DNA of 64,000 nucleotides, from positions 60,001 through 124,000 of the forward strand of contig JAQFVV010012988.1 in the NCBI GenBank assembly GCA_028023455.1. The letters are read 5' to 3'. Each line of letters starts with the position of its first letter. Position 1 is the first letter of the stretch. Origin of the DNA: Epiperipatus broadwayi (lineage: Eukaryota; Onychophora; Udeonychophora; Euonychophora; Peripatidae). The notes under the pieces were generated by a model. That model made no database searches. It worked only from the letters and a program-made list of their open reading frames with translations, and was not told the origin of the DNA. The translations under genes and the position numbers were made by a program. Positions 1-13,814 of the stretch are shown piece after piece.

Positions 1-2389
1 AAATATATACGCCTCGTTTAATAAAACAAACTAATATTTATTACTACATTTCTAACATATACATAAAAATTTCTAGATAAATATGAAAATTGACATGAAT
101 AATAATAATAATAATTGATTATATAACAATCCTCAGATTAATTTTAAGTTCTTCCCCCTTTCCCTTCAAATGTATTTTGTATTAAGTTGGACGTCACATT
201 GACCATGATTTTCACTCCATGAGAAAAGTATTTCAAGAAAAAAAAATATTATCTGCTCATTAGCACACATACTTTAAAAATCCAACATGTAAATAGAATG
301 TAAAAAAAAAATGTTAGTAAAATTGAAAGAGCAAGTTTTAGAAAAGAGTTTTAAATCATTATCTCCTCCCCCGTTCTTCTACCTCAGAAATGCTATACTT
401 AACTTGAAACAAAATAATCTAATATTCTAATACTACTCATTATTTCACATTCACTCACAATTATACACATATAAAAATATCATTATGTATGTGCGTGTTT
501 TATCCCATGATAACAAAATATTATTTAAAACCAAAATAATAATATATTAGTTAAAACTAAAATCATAATACCATAAAAAAAAAATTGTTTTACACATTAA
601 TATTGTAAAATTAATAAACAAATCATTTTCATACATTCAAGATCATTTATGAAGCTCAAAGTTATTATTAGTAAGACATTCTTGTTTTTAATCGATCTGA
701 ATAGTCTTTAAAAGTTCTTTAAATAAAATATACCACTTTATTGCTAAAATGTTTATTAAGACTGATATCATAAAGAAAATAGATATAAAAAGTCATATTA
801 CCGATCTTTTGTTTGTGGCGAATTTCCAAGGGTTCAAACTTGTCTTGTATAATGTTTATATTTCTGCAGCTACCATTTCCGTTTTACTGGGAACAATCTC
901 TTTCTTGAGGTGTATAACTATTTGATGATGGTGACTCTATTGAGGTTATTTGCTTTAGTGGATAATTTGGAAATCATTATATTAATTTTTCTTCTCTTCC
1001 TGTCAAGCATGTGGATGAAATACAGCAGTTGTTTTCCCATTTGTAAATTTTCTTGAGTTTAAAATCAGTTGTTGTAACAATTAATTGGACTTGATGATTA
1101 ATATTTATCAGTAGATTAATTCATCTTCTTTGAATGCAGGTGAATGCTTTCTTCCTTCTATTAAAAACATCTTATTTCTCTGGTCAGTTGAAAGGTGTAG
1201 AATATTATTTTAGACACAACATCTTTTCTTTCCTATGTGATGTGCAGCTTCCCCAGATGGTCCGGAACCGATGGGACATACATATAATTTTTCTAGCCAG
1301 ACATTTCTTATATTTTCAGCATTCAATTGGATAGTTTAATAATCTGAATCATAAACAATAATCTTAATAATAATTCAAGACAGCTTTTTATATCCAATTT
1401 TTAGCTAACTTAACCAATCAGAGATAGCATCACTTGCTATTTTTGGACAAATTTGTTTTAATTAGATCTCTAATTTATTTTCAACTATATTATTTTTCAA
1501 CTGAAAAGTTTAATCCTTTTTCCAGACACTTTTGTTTAAAAAAAAAATAGACTCAATCCTTATTTCCTTTCTTTTCTTTTTTTTCTTTCTTTTTAACATC
1601 CAGGTAACACTTCAAATCTTTGAGCTTCCTTCTTTAGATCTTGAGATAAGACAATTTCAAAATTTAGAGCTCTGACCCATTATAAGCTTCCAAAGTGAAA
1701 CAATCATTTACAAAAAAAAATTGCTACAAAGATCGATATCTGATTAAACAGATTTCCTCTTTTAACAAAAAAAATTGTACAAAAAAAATAATTTGACAGA
1801 TTTAATACTTCCTTTTCTTTCAATATTTAGGAAATGTAAATTTTTGTATGTAATGTACACACATCCTTCATTCTTTCAAATCATTCATAAACTAACCTTA
1901 AATAATATGATTGCTAGCTTAGTAATTATAACCCAATTATTTAATTAAGTCTGTAACTTTTAAATCCCAATTATAATTAAAGAAAAGCAAAATAAAAGTA
2001 TAGAATAAAATATTAGAATTGATCAAGCATAGGTTAGTTTTAAAGAAAGTTAAAATGTTTAATATTTGAAATATAAAACAATTAAATAATTTACACATAC
2101 ATTGCCTATATGTATGCATTATAACTTTGCTTTTTAAAGAAAAATTAAATATTAAATAGTTTAAATGTGTGTATTACCTTTCTATCAACACACAAACAAG
2201 TAAAGCATGTAATTGTTGACCCATTCTTTCTCTGTTTAAAGCTTTTAGAACTGGACCTTGTAGGGTTTGAACTTGGATGCCCTACAGCTTCTTTTATGGT
2301 TATATAAAATTGTGATGATGATTTTTGGTTTACCTTTTCTACATGCACATTACTATAAATTTAGCTAGTGACTAAATTGTAATGGCACA
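1..2389. other. AT-rich stretch without recognisable gene
   Basis: I see no coding signal, RNA gene or strong repeat here. The only open frames are 60-67 codons long, of low complexity and without family resemblance. Short A/T homopolymers and an AAT run near position 105 are present. The stretch ends in an AT run (about 2390-2404) that bounds the 407-bp repeat array. Confidence 0.6.
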
Positions 2390-2404
2390 ATATATATATA
2401 TATT

Positions 2405-3778
2405 AAACAAAAATGCAAGTTAAAAAACTTGCTAACCTTGTATTTATGTCCACAGATGGCGTCCTACCAAGACTGCCAATCAAGCGTGTTTTGTTTACAT
2501 AAACGTCAGAGTAGTTAGTATTCACTATCTCTAACTATAATTCCACTTTCAGATCATGATTTCAAGCTATTTGCTATCGTCAGTGAAAGACAGGAATAAA
2601 GAAACTAGATCTGAATACAAACTCTGAGCGTTTATGAAACAATTTCTATTCAGCTTGCAAGCGTGAATTTTTTAGACACGTAATGTCTTCAAACTCAGCA
2701 TAGCAAACCAGATAGCTACATGGGTCTGATCTCAGTTCAGCATCACCACATAGTAGAAGCCTCTGCAATCTATATCATTGCAAGAAAGACCTCAAAGGTA
2801 CATTTATGATAAACAAAAATGCAAGTTAAAAAACTTGCTAACGCTTGTATTTATGTCCACAGATGGCGTCCTACCAAGACTGCCAATCAAGCGTGTTTTG
2901 TTTACATAAACGTCAGAGTAGTTAGTATTCACTATCTCTAACTATAATTCCACTTTCAGATCATGATTTCAAGCTATTTGCTATCGTCAGTGAAAGACAG
3001 GAATAAAGAAACTAGATCTGAATACAAACTCTGAGCGTTTATGAAACAATTTCTATTCAGCTTGCAAGCGTGAATTTTTTAGACACGTAATGTCTTCAAA
3101 CTCAGCATAGCAAACCAGATAGCTACATGGGTCTGATCTCAGTTCAGCATCACCACATAGTAGAAGCCTCTGCAATCTATATCATTGCAAGAAAGACCTC
3201 AAAGGTACATTTATGATAAACAAAAATGCAAGTTAAAAAACTTGCTAACGCTTGTATTTATGTCCACAGATGGCGTCCTACCAAGACTGCCAATCAAGCG
3301 TGTTTTGTTTACATAAACGTCAGAGTAGTTAGTATTCACTATCTCTAACTATAATTCCACTTTCAGATCATGATTTCAAGCTATTTGCTATCGTCAGTGA
3401 AAGACAGGAATAAAGAAACTAGATCTGAATACAAACTCTGAGCGTTTATGAAACAATTTCTATTCAGCTTGCAAGCGTGAATTTTTTAGACACGTAATGT
3501 CTTCAAACTCAGCATAGCAAACCAGATAGCTACATGGGTCTGATCTCAGTTCAGCATCACCACATAGTAGAAGCCTCTGCAATCTATATCATTGCAAGAA
3601 AGACCTCAAAGGTACATTTATGATAAACAAAAATGCAAGTTAAAAAACTTGCTAACGCTTGTATTTATGTCCACAGATGGCGTCCTACCAAGACTGCCAA
3701 TCAAGCGTGTTTTGTTTACATAAACGTCAGAGTAGTTAGTATTCACTATCTCTAACTATAATTCCACTTTCAGATCAA
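2405..3778 (+). repeat. 407-bp tandem repeat, direct-orientation half
   Basis: About 3.4 head-to-tail copies of a 407-bp unit. The same landmark (the GTC of AGATGGCGTC) falls at 2461, 2868, 3275 and 3682, exactly 407 bases apart. Copies are almost identical, so amplification or homogenisation is recent. Each unit holds a short perfect hairpin (GCAAGTT, AAAA, AACTTGC). No unit carries a long reading frame. The left edge abuts an AT run. It could be a satellite block, the tandem core of a non-autonomous transposon, or a rolling-circle amplification product; the sequence does not decide. Confidence 0.9.
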
Positions 3779-3852
3779 GCTGAATAGAAATTGTTTCATA
3801 AACGCTCAGAGTTTGTATTCAGATCTTTTTTTTTTTAACTTACATGATCTGA
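3779..3852. repeat. Junction between direct and inverted 407-bp arrays
   Basis: The direct array breaks at CAGATCA and the sequence switches to an approximately 50-bp piece of the unit in reverse orientation. A T-rich filler follows, then the regular inverted array. The scrambled, deleted centre is what template switching or fold-back end joining would leave, and it also disrupts a perfect palindrome centre. Confidence 0.7.
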
Positions 3853-5579
3853 AAGTGGAATTATAGTTAGAGATAGTGAATACTAACTACTCTGACGTTT
3901 ATGTAAACAAAACACACTTGATTGGCAGTCTTGGTAGGACGCCATCTGTGGACATAAATACAAGCGTTAGCAAGTTTTTTAACTTGCATTTTTGTTTATC
4001 ATAAATGTACCTTTGAGGTCTTTCTTGCAATGATATAGATTGCAGAGGCTTCTACTATGTGGTGATGCTGAACTGAGATCAGACCCATGTAGCTATCTGG
4101 TTTGCTATGCTGAGTTTGAAGACATTACGTGTCTAAAAAATTCACGCTTGCAAGCTGAATAGAAATTGTTTCATAAACGCTCAGAGTTTGTATTCAGATC
4201 TAGTTTCTTTATTCCTGTCTTTCACTGACGATAGCAAATAGCTTGAAATCATGATCTGAAAGTGGAATTATAGTTAGAGATAGTGAATACTAACTACTCT
4301 GACGTTTATGTAAACAAAACACGCTTGATTGGCAGTCTTGGTAGGACGCCATCTGTGGACATAAATACAAGCGTTAGCAAGTTTTTTAACTTGCATTTTT
4401 GTTTATCATAAATGTACCTTTGAGGTCTTTCTTGCAATGATATAGATTGCAGAGGCTTCTACTATGTGGTGATGCTGAACTGAGATCAGACCCATGTAGC
4501 TATCTGGTTTGCTATGCTGAGTTTGAAGACATTACGTGTCTAAAAAATTCACGCTTGCAAGCTGAATAGAAATTGTTTCATAAACGCTCAGAGTTTGTAT
4601 TCAGATCTAGTTTCTTTATTCCTGTCTTTCACTGACGATAGCAAATAGCTTGAAATCATGATCTGAAAGTGGAATTATAGTTAGAGATAGTGAATACTAA
4701 CTACTCTGACGTTTATGTAAACAAAACACGCTTGATTGGCAGTCTTGGTAGGACGCCATCTGTGGACATAAATACAAGCGTTAGCAAGTTTTTTAACTTG
4801 CATTTTTGTTTATCATAAATGTACCTTTGAGGTCTTTCTTGCAATGATATAGATTGCAGAGGCTTCTACTATGTGGTGATGCTGAACTGAGATCAGACCC
4901 ATGTAGCTATCTGGTTTGCTATGCTGAGTTTGAAGACATTACGTGTCTAAAAAATTCACGCTTGCAAGCTGAATAGAAATTGTTTCATAAACGCTCAGAG
5001 TTTGTATTCAGATCTAGTTTCTTTATTCCTGTCTTTCACTGACGATAGCAAATAGCTTGAAATCATGATCTGAAAGTGGAATTATAGTTAGAGATAGTGA
5101 ATACTAACTACTCTGACGTTTATGTAAACAAAACACGCTTGATTGGCAGTCTTGGTAGGACGCCATCTGTGGACATAAATACAAGCGTTAGCAAGTTTTT
5201 TAACTTGCATTTTTGTTTATCATAAATGTACCTTGGAGGTTTTTCTTGCAATGATATAGATTGCAGAGGCTTCTACTATGTGGTGATGCTGAACTGAGAT
5301 CAGACCCATGTAGCTATCTGGTTTGCTATGCTGAGTTTGAAGACATTACGTGTCTAAAAAATTCACGCTTGCAAGCTGAATAGAAATTGTTTCATAAACG
5401 CTCAGAGTTTGTATTCAGATCTAGTTTCTTTATTCCTGTCTTTCACTGACGATAGCAAATAGCTTGAAATCATGATCTGAAAGTGGAATTATAGTTAGAG
5501 ATAGTGAATACTAACTACTCTGACGTTTATGTAAACAAAACACGCTTGATTGGCAGTCTTGGTAGGACGCCATCTGTGG
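3853..5579 (-). repeat. 407-bp tandem repeat, inverted half
   Basis: About 4.2 copies of the same 407-bp unit on the opposite strand. The landmark GAC of GACGCCATCTG lies at 3938, 4345, 4752, 5159 and 5566, again 407 apart. Copies differ by only a few substitutions (one at about 3912, a small cluster at about 5233). The array stops abruptly within the CCATCTGTGGA motif and runs into an AT run (5580-5594). With the direct half it forms an interrupted palindrome of about 3.2 kb. Confidence 0.9.
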
Positions 5580-5748
5580 ATATATATATATATATTGTAC
5601 TGTCTGCAAGTAGATGGTCCAAAGATATTTGCATTTAAAGTATTTAAAAGCTAAAAAGAAAAAAAAGTAAAATTAAAGATCTTTTAAACTGATGCATTTT
5701 AATTTTTTTTTTACTTTGTGTAATTTATTTTTTTTCTAAAACATACAA

Positions 5749-5764
5749 TGAAAGTTAAATTTTT
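5749..5764. repeat. Target-site duplication, left copy (SINE)
   Basis: The 16-base sequence TGAAAGTTAAATTTTT is repeated exactly at 5877-5892, on the other side of the tRNA-derived SINE. Its 3' T run merges with the element's poly(T), so the inner edge is uncertain by a few bases. Confidence 0.85.
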
Positions 5765-5876
5765 TTTTTTTTTTTCATATGTCATAGCATCGGCCGGGAC
5801 GCGAACCCACAACTGTCTGCAACCAACTACTTGCTTGCATGGCAGCTGCGGTACCTCTCGGCTAACAACGCAAGAC
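5765..5876 (-). mobile_element. tRNA-derived SINE with poly(A) tail
   Basis: Read on the minus strand this is a tRNA-like body with an A-box-like TAGCCGAGAGGT, an anticodon-arm-like segment, a long variable arm and a B box GGTTCGCGTCC. It then shows CCGATGC, as expected for the 3' strand of an acceptor stem, and ends in a poly(A) tail (the T run at 5761-5775). The long variable arm resembles class II tRNAs (Leu/Ser type), but the anticodon-loop position reads TGC and base 33 is not U. It is therefore a retroposed tRNA relative, not a working tRNA gene. Flanking 16-bp direct repeats mark it as a LINE-mobilised insertion. A homologous copy lies at 7698-7790. Confidence 0.85.
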
Positions 5877-5892
5877 TGAAAGTTAAATTTTT
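5877..5892. repeat. Target-site duplication, right copy (SINE)
   Basis: Exact 16-base repeat of 5749-5764; together they bracket the minus-strand SINE. Confidence 0.85.
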
Positions 5893-6699
5893 CATTTATA
5901 TATAATTAAAAATAAAAGTTAAAATTGAAAAGAATAAAAGACACACAGATTACTAATCCAAATAAAAAGAAAAATTCCTAAGTAAAAGATTACAATCATT
6001 TAAACTTTTTTTTTTTGGAAGCCAATTAAAGATGGCAGAATTATGCTGAAAAAAAAAGACTTTGTAACTTAAATTTAAGAAAGTGTGTTTAAGATTATTA
6101 TCTTGTATGCTGATAAAAGGACTTAAGAAAATAGGTGTGCTGAGAAGTCTAAAAATGGATTGCAACTATAAAAGGTCAGAAAAATTTAAAACTGGATCTT
6201 TGTCTTTTCTTTAACTAGCAGCTTCCATTATGTCCGAGATTGAGAAAATGTCCTATCCCAGACTATTCATATGCTGAGGTGAATTGTCATGTGGAGTGGA
6301 ACTGATGAGTTTTCAGATACCTTTCTTCATAGAGGTCACTCATTGAGTCTAGCCATTAGGACAAGCCAAGAATCTACAAAAATGTCAACAGAGTGAAACT
6401 AGTTAACTTCAATGGGCTCTTCAAAACATGTACTACAAAACTTACCAGTAAGATTATTCATATCTCAATTGTGACTAAATTAAGCTTATAATATAATCCT
6501 GATAGAGACTTTCATTTAAAGAACTTTCTAGAAGAAACTTGGAAGTGGACTTTAATGATAAAACTGTTCTAATTAATTGATTCATGTCTGGATTAGTGTG
6601 TGTGTATTTTTTCCAACTTATTATTAATTTGTGTTTTTAATATTGTGCATTATTAATGATAGTTATTAAATTTATTAATGTTAGTTTATTAGGATTTGA
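5893..6699. other. Non-coding stretch
   Basis: No recognisable gene. One 70-codon open frame on the minus strand (5953-6165) is low-complexity and resembles nothing I know. The sequence is AT-rich with A and T homopolymers. Confidence 0.5.
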
Positions 6700-7245
6700 G
6701 CATATAATTTACTTTTGCCAATATTTGTTGATTAAACCTCGAGAATAGTATTCTCTAAAAAAAATAAATAAAGTTACAGAAAATAATAACCCCAATCTTT
6801 TAGTTATTTGCATCAAAATTATGGGATATGAAGAAATGTGGTATGATGTAATGTACTGTGGCTTTTCCTTAAATGAAGTCAAGAATCTCTCAGCAATTAT
6901 GCCCAAAGAAACTTGTTAGACACTTTATTTTCCATTCCCCACTTTAAATTTTCCCATATTCTGCTCCATCCCATTTCCACAATATAATCTTTATCCACTC
7001 TATGGCCTTTATATCTAAATCCCCCTTATCTTTTCCCAAACCCAGCATAAAAACCAATAATCCACTTTCTGTATAATCACTGTTTTTATGTTTATTCTTC
7101 CATAACTTCATTATATATACCCTTTCTGTTTTCAAGCATTTACATTCAATTAACAGATGCCTAATATTTTCTATTCTTTCCTTACACAATTTATAGTCTA
7201 TTTACTATGGTGCCATCTTACAAATTAAAATTAACTTCATTGGCA
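6700..7245 (-). pseudogene. LINE-A 3' end (reverse transcriptase ORF C-terminus), truncated
   Basis: The minus-strand frame at 7189-6944 encodes a Cys/His knuckle (CKERIENIRHLLIECKCL), then a segment ending MLGLGKDKGDLDIKAIEW and LWKWDGAE. A second short frame (6906-6709) continues with GIIAERFLTSFKEKPQYI. Both segments recur in the same order at 19430-19790 (plus) and 22260-21880 (minus), so this is the conserved 3' end of one non-LTR retrotransposon family. The first Cys pair is partly lost. The RT domain is absent: a typical 5'-truncated LINE copy, not expressed as a complete protein. Confidence 0.75.
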
Positions 7246-7697
7246 ATCCCGGTCATAATAATTAGTAGGCCAGTTAATCAGGAAATATAGTTATGTTTTT
7301 AGAAATATGAACAAGATATTTTCTTATCCATATGGTGATTAACTTTCACTTTATAGTGTATAAAAAGAAGGCCTACCAGAATTTACTAAAATGTGAAAAA
7401 CGTTACAATATATATATATTGTTTTCATCACAATAATCCTTTAGCATCTCTTTATTCGGTTAGAATATATATATATAAAATAAACGTTTTATTTGATTTA
7501 ATTTATTAACAATTTAAAAATATAATGTAAGCAGTTTATGCTCTGTGAATTACTTTTAACTTAAACATGGATGACAAATTGAATTAAATGGTTAAAATAA
7601 TTTTACTGCAATAATATTTTTTTATAAGTATTTACTTCCAATATCAAAAATTGTATAAAATGTTTAAAGAAAACATAATATATGTTTAGTAGTCAAG
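7246..7697. other. Non-coding stretch with ATAT runs
   Basis: No gene seen. A run of AT dinucleotides follows CGTTACA at about 7400-7420, and a second lies at 7467-7478. These resemble the insertion edges seen elsewhere in the window, but no matching partner end was established. Confidence 0.5.
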
Positions 7698-7790
7698 CAT
7701 TGGTGGTCGAGAGGTCAGTGACAGCTGCTTTACAAGCAGTTGTCCGGGGATAGCGGGTTCGCTTCCAGGCTGATGATATGGTATATGGGA
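7698..7790 (+). mobile_element. tRNA-derived SINE copy, decayed tail
   Basis: Homologous to the element at 5765-5876: the same order of GTCGAGAGGT, CAGCTGC...CAAGCAG, GGGTTCGCTTCC and a GATGATATG...ATATG tail. Its anticodon arm is a good stem (CTGC/GCAG) around the 7-base loop TTTACAA, which would read TAC. The acceptor stem pairs poorly and no poly(A) or target duplication remains, so this looks older than the first copy and unlikely to be a working tRNA gene. Confidence 0.75.
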
Positions 7791-8344
7791 AAGAATATAT
7801 GCTTAGTAATAAAAACTTATTATGAAAATTAAACTCATTATTCTTTTGAAAATATTTATTAAAAATAAATTCTAGTTCATAATTTATATTTTATCATAAG
7901 AATATATAATGTGATTTTATGTATATTTTTGATGTAATAATTTACCTTCATATCTTTGTTATTCAATATTTTTTTACTTAACTGACATCTTGTTGTTTGC
8001 AATATGTTAATCAAATGAGTTACTTGTTTAGAAATATTTATTTATAATGTCATAAATATTTGCTTAAATAATAAAGATTTTATTTGAAAAAAAAGTAGTA
8101 ATTTATTATAGAATATTTTATAATTATGAATACTTTAGAACAATAAAATTAACATTGAAGAAGAATAATTAAAAATATTATTCATTTTATAGTTTATGCA
8201 AATGTAGTTATTATATAATGAACTTATTGTAAATATAAAATGTTCTAAAACTATTTTGAAAATATGTAATTTTTATACTTCAATAAATCACTAAAATAAC
8301 TTAAATATATAGAATAAATAAAACTAAAAATAAATAAATATTAA
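7791..8344. other. Non-coding, extremely AT-rich stretch
   Basis: I see no gene, RNA or strong repeat; sequence is dominated by A/T words. Confidence 0.5.
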
Positions 8345-8830
8345 TAATTAGATAGAATTAGAGGAAATTTCAACACAAACTTTCAAGCTCCCTTCATCTA
8401 CCACGCCATCTTATATAACCGATATATATGACCACATATATGCGGAAAAGATAAATAATCTCCAATATATGTTTTATGCTGAGCCAGCACTCATCAGCTG
8501 GTCCAGATTATCATCTCCCACACACATATGTAATCAGTGCTCACTTTATATTAACATAGAAAATCTTCAAACTTTAATGGACAGACATTCATCTTCTCTA
8601 CCTTCCAAGTCTGCAAACATTCACACCTTTAAAAATCCTATGATGGCACACTTAAAACCCTTGTTGGTATAAAAATTATTGTCATATCCATGTTGACTTT
8701 AAGTCAGTATGACCATTTCCCCCATGTGGAGTACCTTAATATGTCCATTTAATACACAGAAACAGATGGGCAGAATTCAGGCTGAAAGTGTAATATTTGA
8801 ATACAAGTACAATGTATATGCTGAACTTTA
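8345..8830 (+). repeat. R1 dispersed repeat, first tandem unit
   Basis: R1 begins near GGATTTGAACACAGACTTTC. It runs through CAGCACTCATCAGYTGGTCCAGATTATCATCTCC and AATCAGTGCTCA, then a linker ending in GATGTAAT, where a second R1 begins at about 8831. Similar sequence occurs at 8831-9235/17444-17640, 21190-21740, 22735-22860, 36540-37010 and 49398-49908. The tandem spacing of about 480 bp is matched by about 467 bp in the 21-kb copy. On the opposite strand its edge reads GTTCAAATCCCC, similar to a polymerase III B box, which is only suggestive. Confidence 0.85.
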
Positions 8831-9235
8831 GATGTAATTAAAGGGGATTTGAACACAGACTTTCAATCTCCTTTCAGTGATTCACTCCATCTTATATAAC
8901 TGATACACATCACATATTGTGAAACAGATAAAATCTCCAATATACATATTTTATGCTTAATAGTTCATCCAGATCATCATCTTCCCCACATGTATATATA
9001 ATCAGTGCTCAGTTTATATTAAGATAGCAAATGGACATATTAAGGTCCTATATATCAGGGGTCATATATGGGTATGACAACAATATTGACATCAATAAGG
9101 GTTTTGAGCATTACATCATCAGATTTTTAATAATATGAATGGCTAAAAAATTGAAGAGTGGAGAAGATTGAAGTCTGTCCATTAAAGCTTGGACATTTGC
9201 TATCTTAATATAAACTGACTACTGATTATATATAT
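8831..9235. repeat. R1 repeat, left part of an interrupted palindromic copy
   Basis: Starts with the R1 arm, passes a centre, and re-enters the arm in reverse orientation (CTATCTTAATATAAACTG, then ACTGATTATATAT). It stops there at an AT run. The missing remainder of the second arm (GTGAGGGAGATGATTATCTG through GTTCAAACCCACTCTAATT) is found at 17444-17640. The two pieces together make a full R1 palindrome like the copy at 49398-49908. Confidence 0.8.
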
Positions 9236-9240
9236 TGTAA

Positions 9241-10380
9241 CCTTCTGTATAGGCACCAGAAATATCAATTGTAGATATATAGTACTGTATCAGTAACAGC
9301 TGATTGCATCTTACTAAAAAAATGAAATAACCTGAAATTTTTAAAAACTTTTTATTAATAACCTAAAACTATATTTAAAGGCACTTACAGGTATAATTTG
9401 AAAGTTTTGAGGTATTTAATAATTTTCTTTAGTGAGTATTTAATGATAGAAAGGCGGTAGCTTGTCATAGAAGTTGTCAATTTAGTTTAAGTTGATCCAA
9501 GTTTGTTTTATTTGTCTGAAGAACAGTGATTGGTATTTGTTTAGGTACTTTCCTGGCTTATTTGCATTTAATATTTTAATTCATAGTATAAATAATGTAA
9601 TATGTTTGACTCATCAGCATAAAAACTTTCATTTTGGATAGACTGGTTTAGTACTTGTAGTACAGCATTTAGAGATGTGCATGTATGCTTGTGCCATCTT
9701 TCTACTTCATTTTCCATTTTTGTACTTAATTAAATTACCAAATATTATGTCTCATAACAAAAACATTTAATTTCATAACCATAGCTTAGATAATGAATTA
9801 AAAAACAATTTAAATGGATTAATAGATCACTGGACCAGTGGATTGTCAACAGACAAATACACTATTAAATATTTTATATGGCTAAAATAATCATTAATTT
9901 TTATTTTGTTACAGAATATTTTATTCTTGGTTCAATTTAATATTTTTTTTAAAAATACAAAATGATTTTTTTCTTTTTTCTTTTTCAAGAGAGAAAGATT
10001 CTTGCATATTTTGTAACTAATTAGCCAGTACAGTGGGAAGAGCAACCTTTGTTTCTAGAGTTTTGAACTTTGAAGTGACATTGAATTGGTGGAAGAGGAG
10101 AGGCTGATATAAAAGGGGAATACTTTTACAAAAAGTTGGCTTTTCTGATTTCAACAATTCTCTCTTTATAAAAAGTTTTTATTAGTACAATTTTGTTTCT
10201 ACAAGTTAGTTTTTCCATAATTTAAGCTTAAAAGTAAAAAAAACTTCTATTGATTTTCTGGATAAAAACAGCTCAGACATTCTACTTAGGAAAATAAGAA
10301 AGTAATATGCAGAAGTAAAACAATGATAAAAATAAGGTATATCTCCCTACTTCTAATTGACTAATTTAAATTTAAAACCA
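9241..10380. other. Non-coding interior of the 8.2-kb insertion
   Basis: No coding signal or internal repeat was recognised; composition is AT-rich with many short T runs. Confidence 0.45.
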
Positions 10381-10384
10381 TCAT

Positions 10385-10615
10385 TTGAGATGTGAATAGG
10401 TGTCTATATTATAAATCTGTTTTGCCTAACTTTAATTTCTAATATTAAAGAAATAATTGAACTGTGTGTTTATATGTCGAATCTACTTTGCCTAAATTTT
10501 TTTTCGAATATTAAGGAAGCAATTGAAATGTATGCCTATTTTATAAGTTTGATTTACCTAGATTTAATCTCTAACAGTAAAGAAATAACTGGAATGTGTG
10601 GATTTTATTATTATT
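10385..10615 (+). repeat. Degenerate 66-bp tandem repeat
   Basis: The word TTTGCCTAA and its variant TTTACCTAG occur at 10421, 10487 and 10553, 66 bases apart. Each is followed by a decayed match to TAAAGAAATAA-TGAA-TGTGTG. Since 66 is a multiple of three, copies two and three lie in one 83-codon open frame (10474-10725) as a 22-residue repeat. The first copy contains stops, so I treat the frame as a by-product of the period. Confidence 0.7.
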
Positions 10616-10928
10616 CTGGAAGACTTATGCTGAACTTTTTCATAAAACACTTCAAAGAATCTTTGTTGTTAATTTTTACTAGCTATAAAGAAATGAAGTT
10701 TAAACAGAAGGATGTGTGTAGATAATCTAATTATAACATGCTTTATTACTATTATTGACAAAAATATATATCTAACCATTTGTATCTGGAAATAAGAAAC
10801 TAATTGTGTGACATATCATTAATGAATTATTAACTTATCTCTAAATGTGCTGATAAATAAATGAGTGGAAGAGCATGAAACTGGATATAAATTTCTTTTA
10901 TTTTATTATTGCTCCTTGTTTACATTTG

Positions 10929-13079
<2,151 letters not shown>

Positions 13080-13387
13080 ATAGATTTAAACCCCTCTCAT
13101 ATTATTTTGATGTGCATCTGAAGTAAAAATGCCAAGAATATTAGTTTCACATTTTATGATTTTAGTGCCAGAGTTTAATAGTTTTCTTTTTCATAAGCAT
13201 ATCAGAATTGATTGATAGCTTGAGTATATTGGAAATAAAATACAAAAATAATTTTATGTTTAATTATTCTGGTGTGATGTTTAAATTAGGTTTCCTTTTC
13301 CATAAGTATATCAGAATTAACTGGTAATGTATGTGTATTTGAAGTAGAATACCAAGAAATTAAATTCATGCTTAGTTATGTTAGTTT
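13080..13387 (+). repeat. Degenerate tandem repeat of roughly 110 bp, left of the Penelope palindrome
   Basis: Phrases such as CATAAGCATATCAGAATTGATTG, then a GAAATAAAATACCAAGAATTTTAGTTTCATG-like stretch, recur with about 110-base spacing (near 13195 and 13303). The same phrases reappear at 16250-16440, beyond the Penelope palindrome, so the palindrome sits inside this array. Confidence 0.6.
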
Positions 13388-13460
13388 AATAAATATATAA
13401 ATTCAACATTCCTTTTCTTTTTAAAACTTGTTTTTATTCCAACTATAATTTTCTTTCTCC

Positions 13461-13505
13461 TTCCAATACAACGTTTCAACTACATTCTGTAGTCATTATC
13501 AAGTT
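13461..13505 (-). ncRNA. Hammerhead-ribozyme-like motif, left arm copy
   Basis: Mirror copy of the motif at 16037-16080: reading the minus strand, TTGATAAT, a stem GACTACA/TGTAGTT with loop GAA, then GAAAC-GTT-GTA. See the right-arm entry for the structural argument. Confidence 0.4.
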
Positions 13506-13814
13506 TCCTTAAAAAATAATAATAATAATAAAATAAATAAATAAAAATAAAAAACAAAAATAATAACACAAATAAATAAAATATTAATACATTCCAAATA
13601 TATAATATTCAATTAAAACCATAATATTATTATAATCTACAAATACAATTATTTACCTCCTTCCCTATCTTTAATTATTTCTTTTAAATTACCTTTATAA
13701 ATTAATACTCTTCTTATATAAATTTATTATCTTTTCTCTAAATCTTTACCCATTAACATTCTTTTTATAATCCCCCCCCCCCTTTTTATTTTTATATATT
13801 ATTCCTATATTATC

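Noticed and set aside
5595-7406. A possible further AT-run element from TGTACTGTC to CGTTACA
   Set aside because: Only TGTA/TACA match between ends, and the block contains a truncated LINE-A end; the edges may belong to different things.
7698-7776. Functional tRNA gene
   Set aside because: Poor acceptor pairing, anomalous variable arm, and clear homology to the retroposed SINE at 5765.
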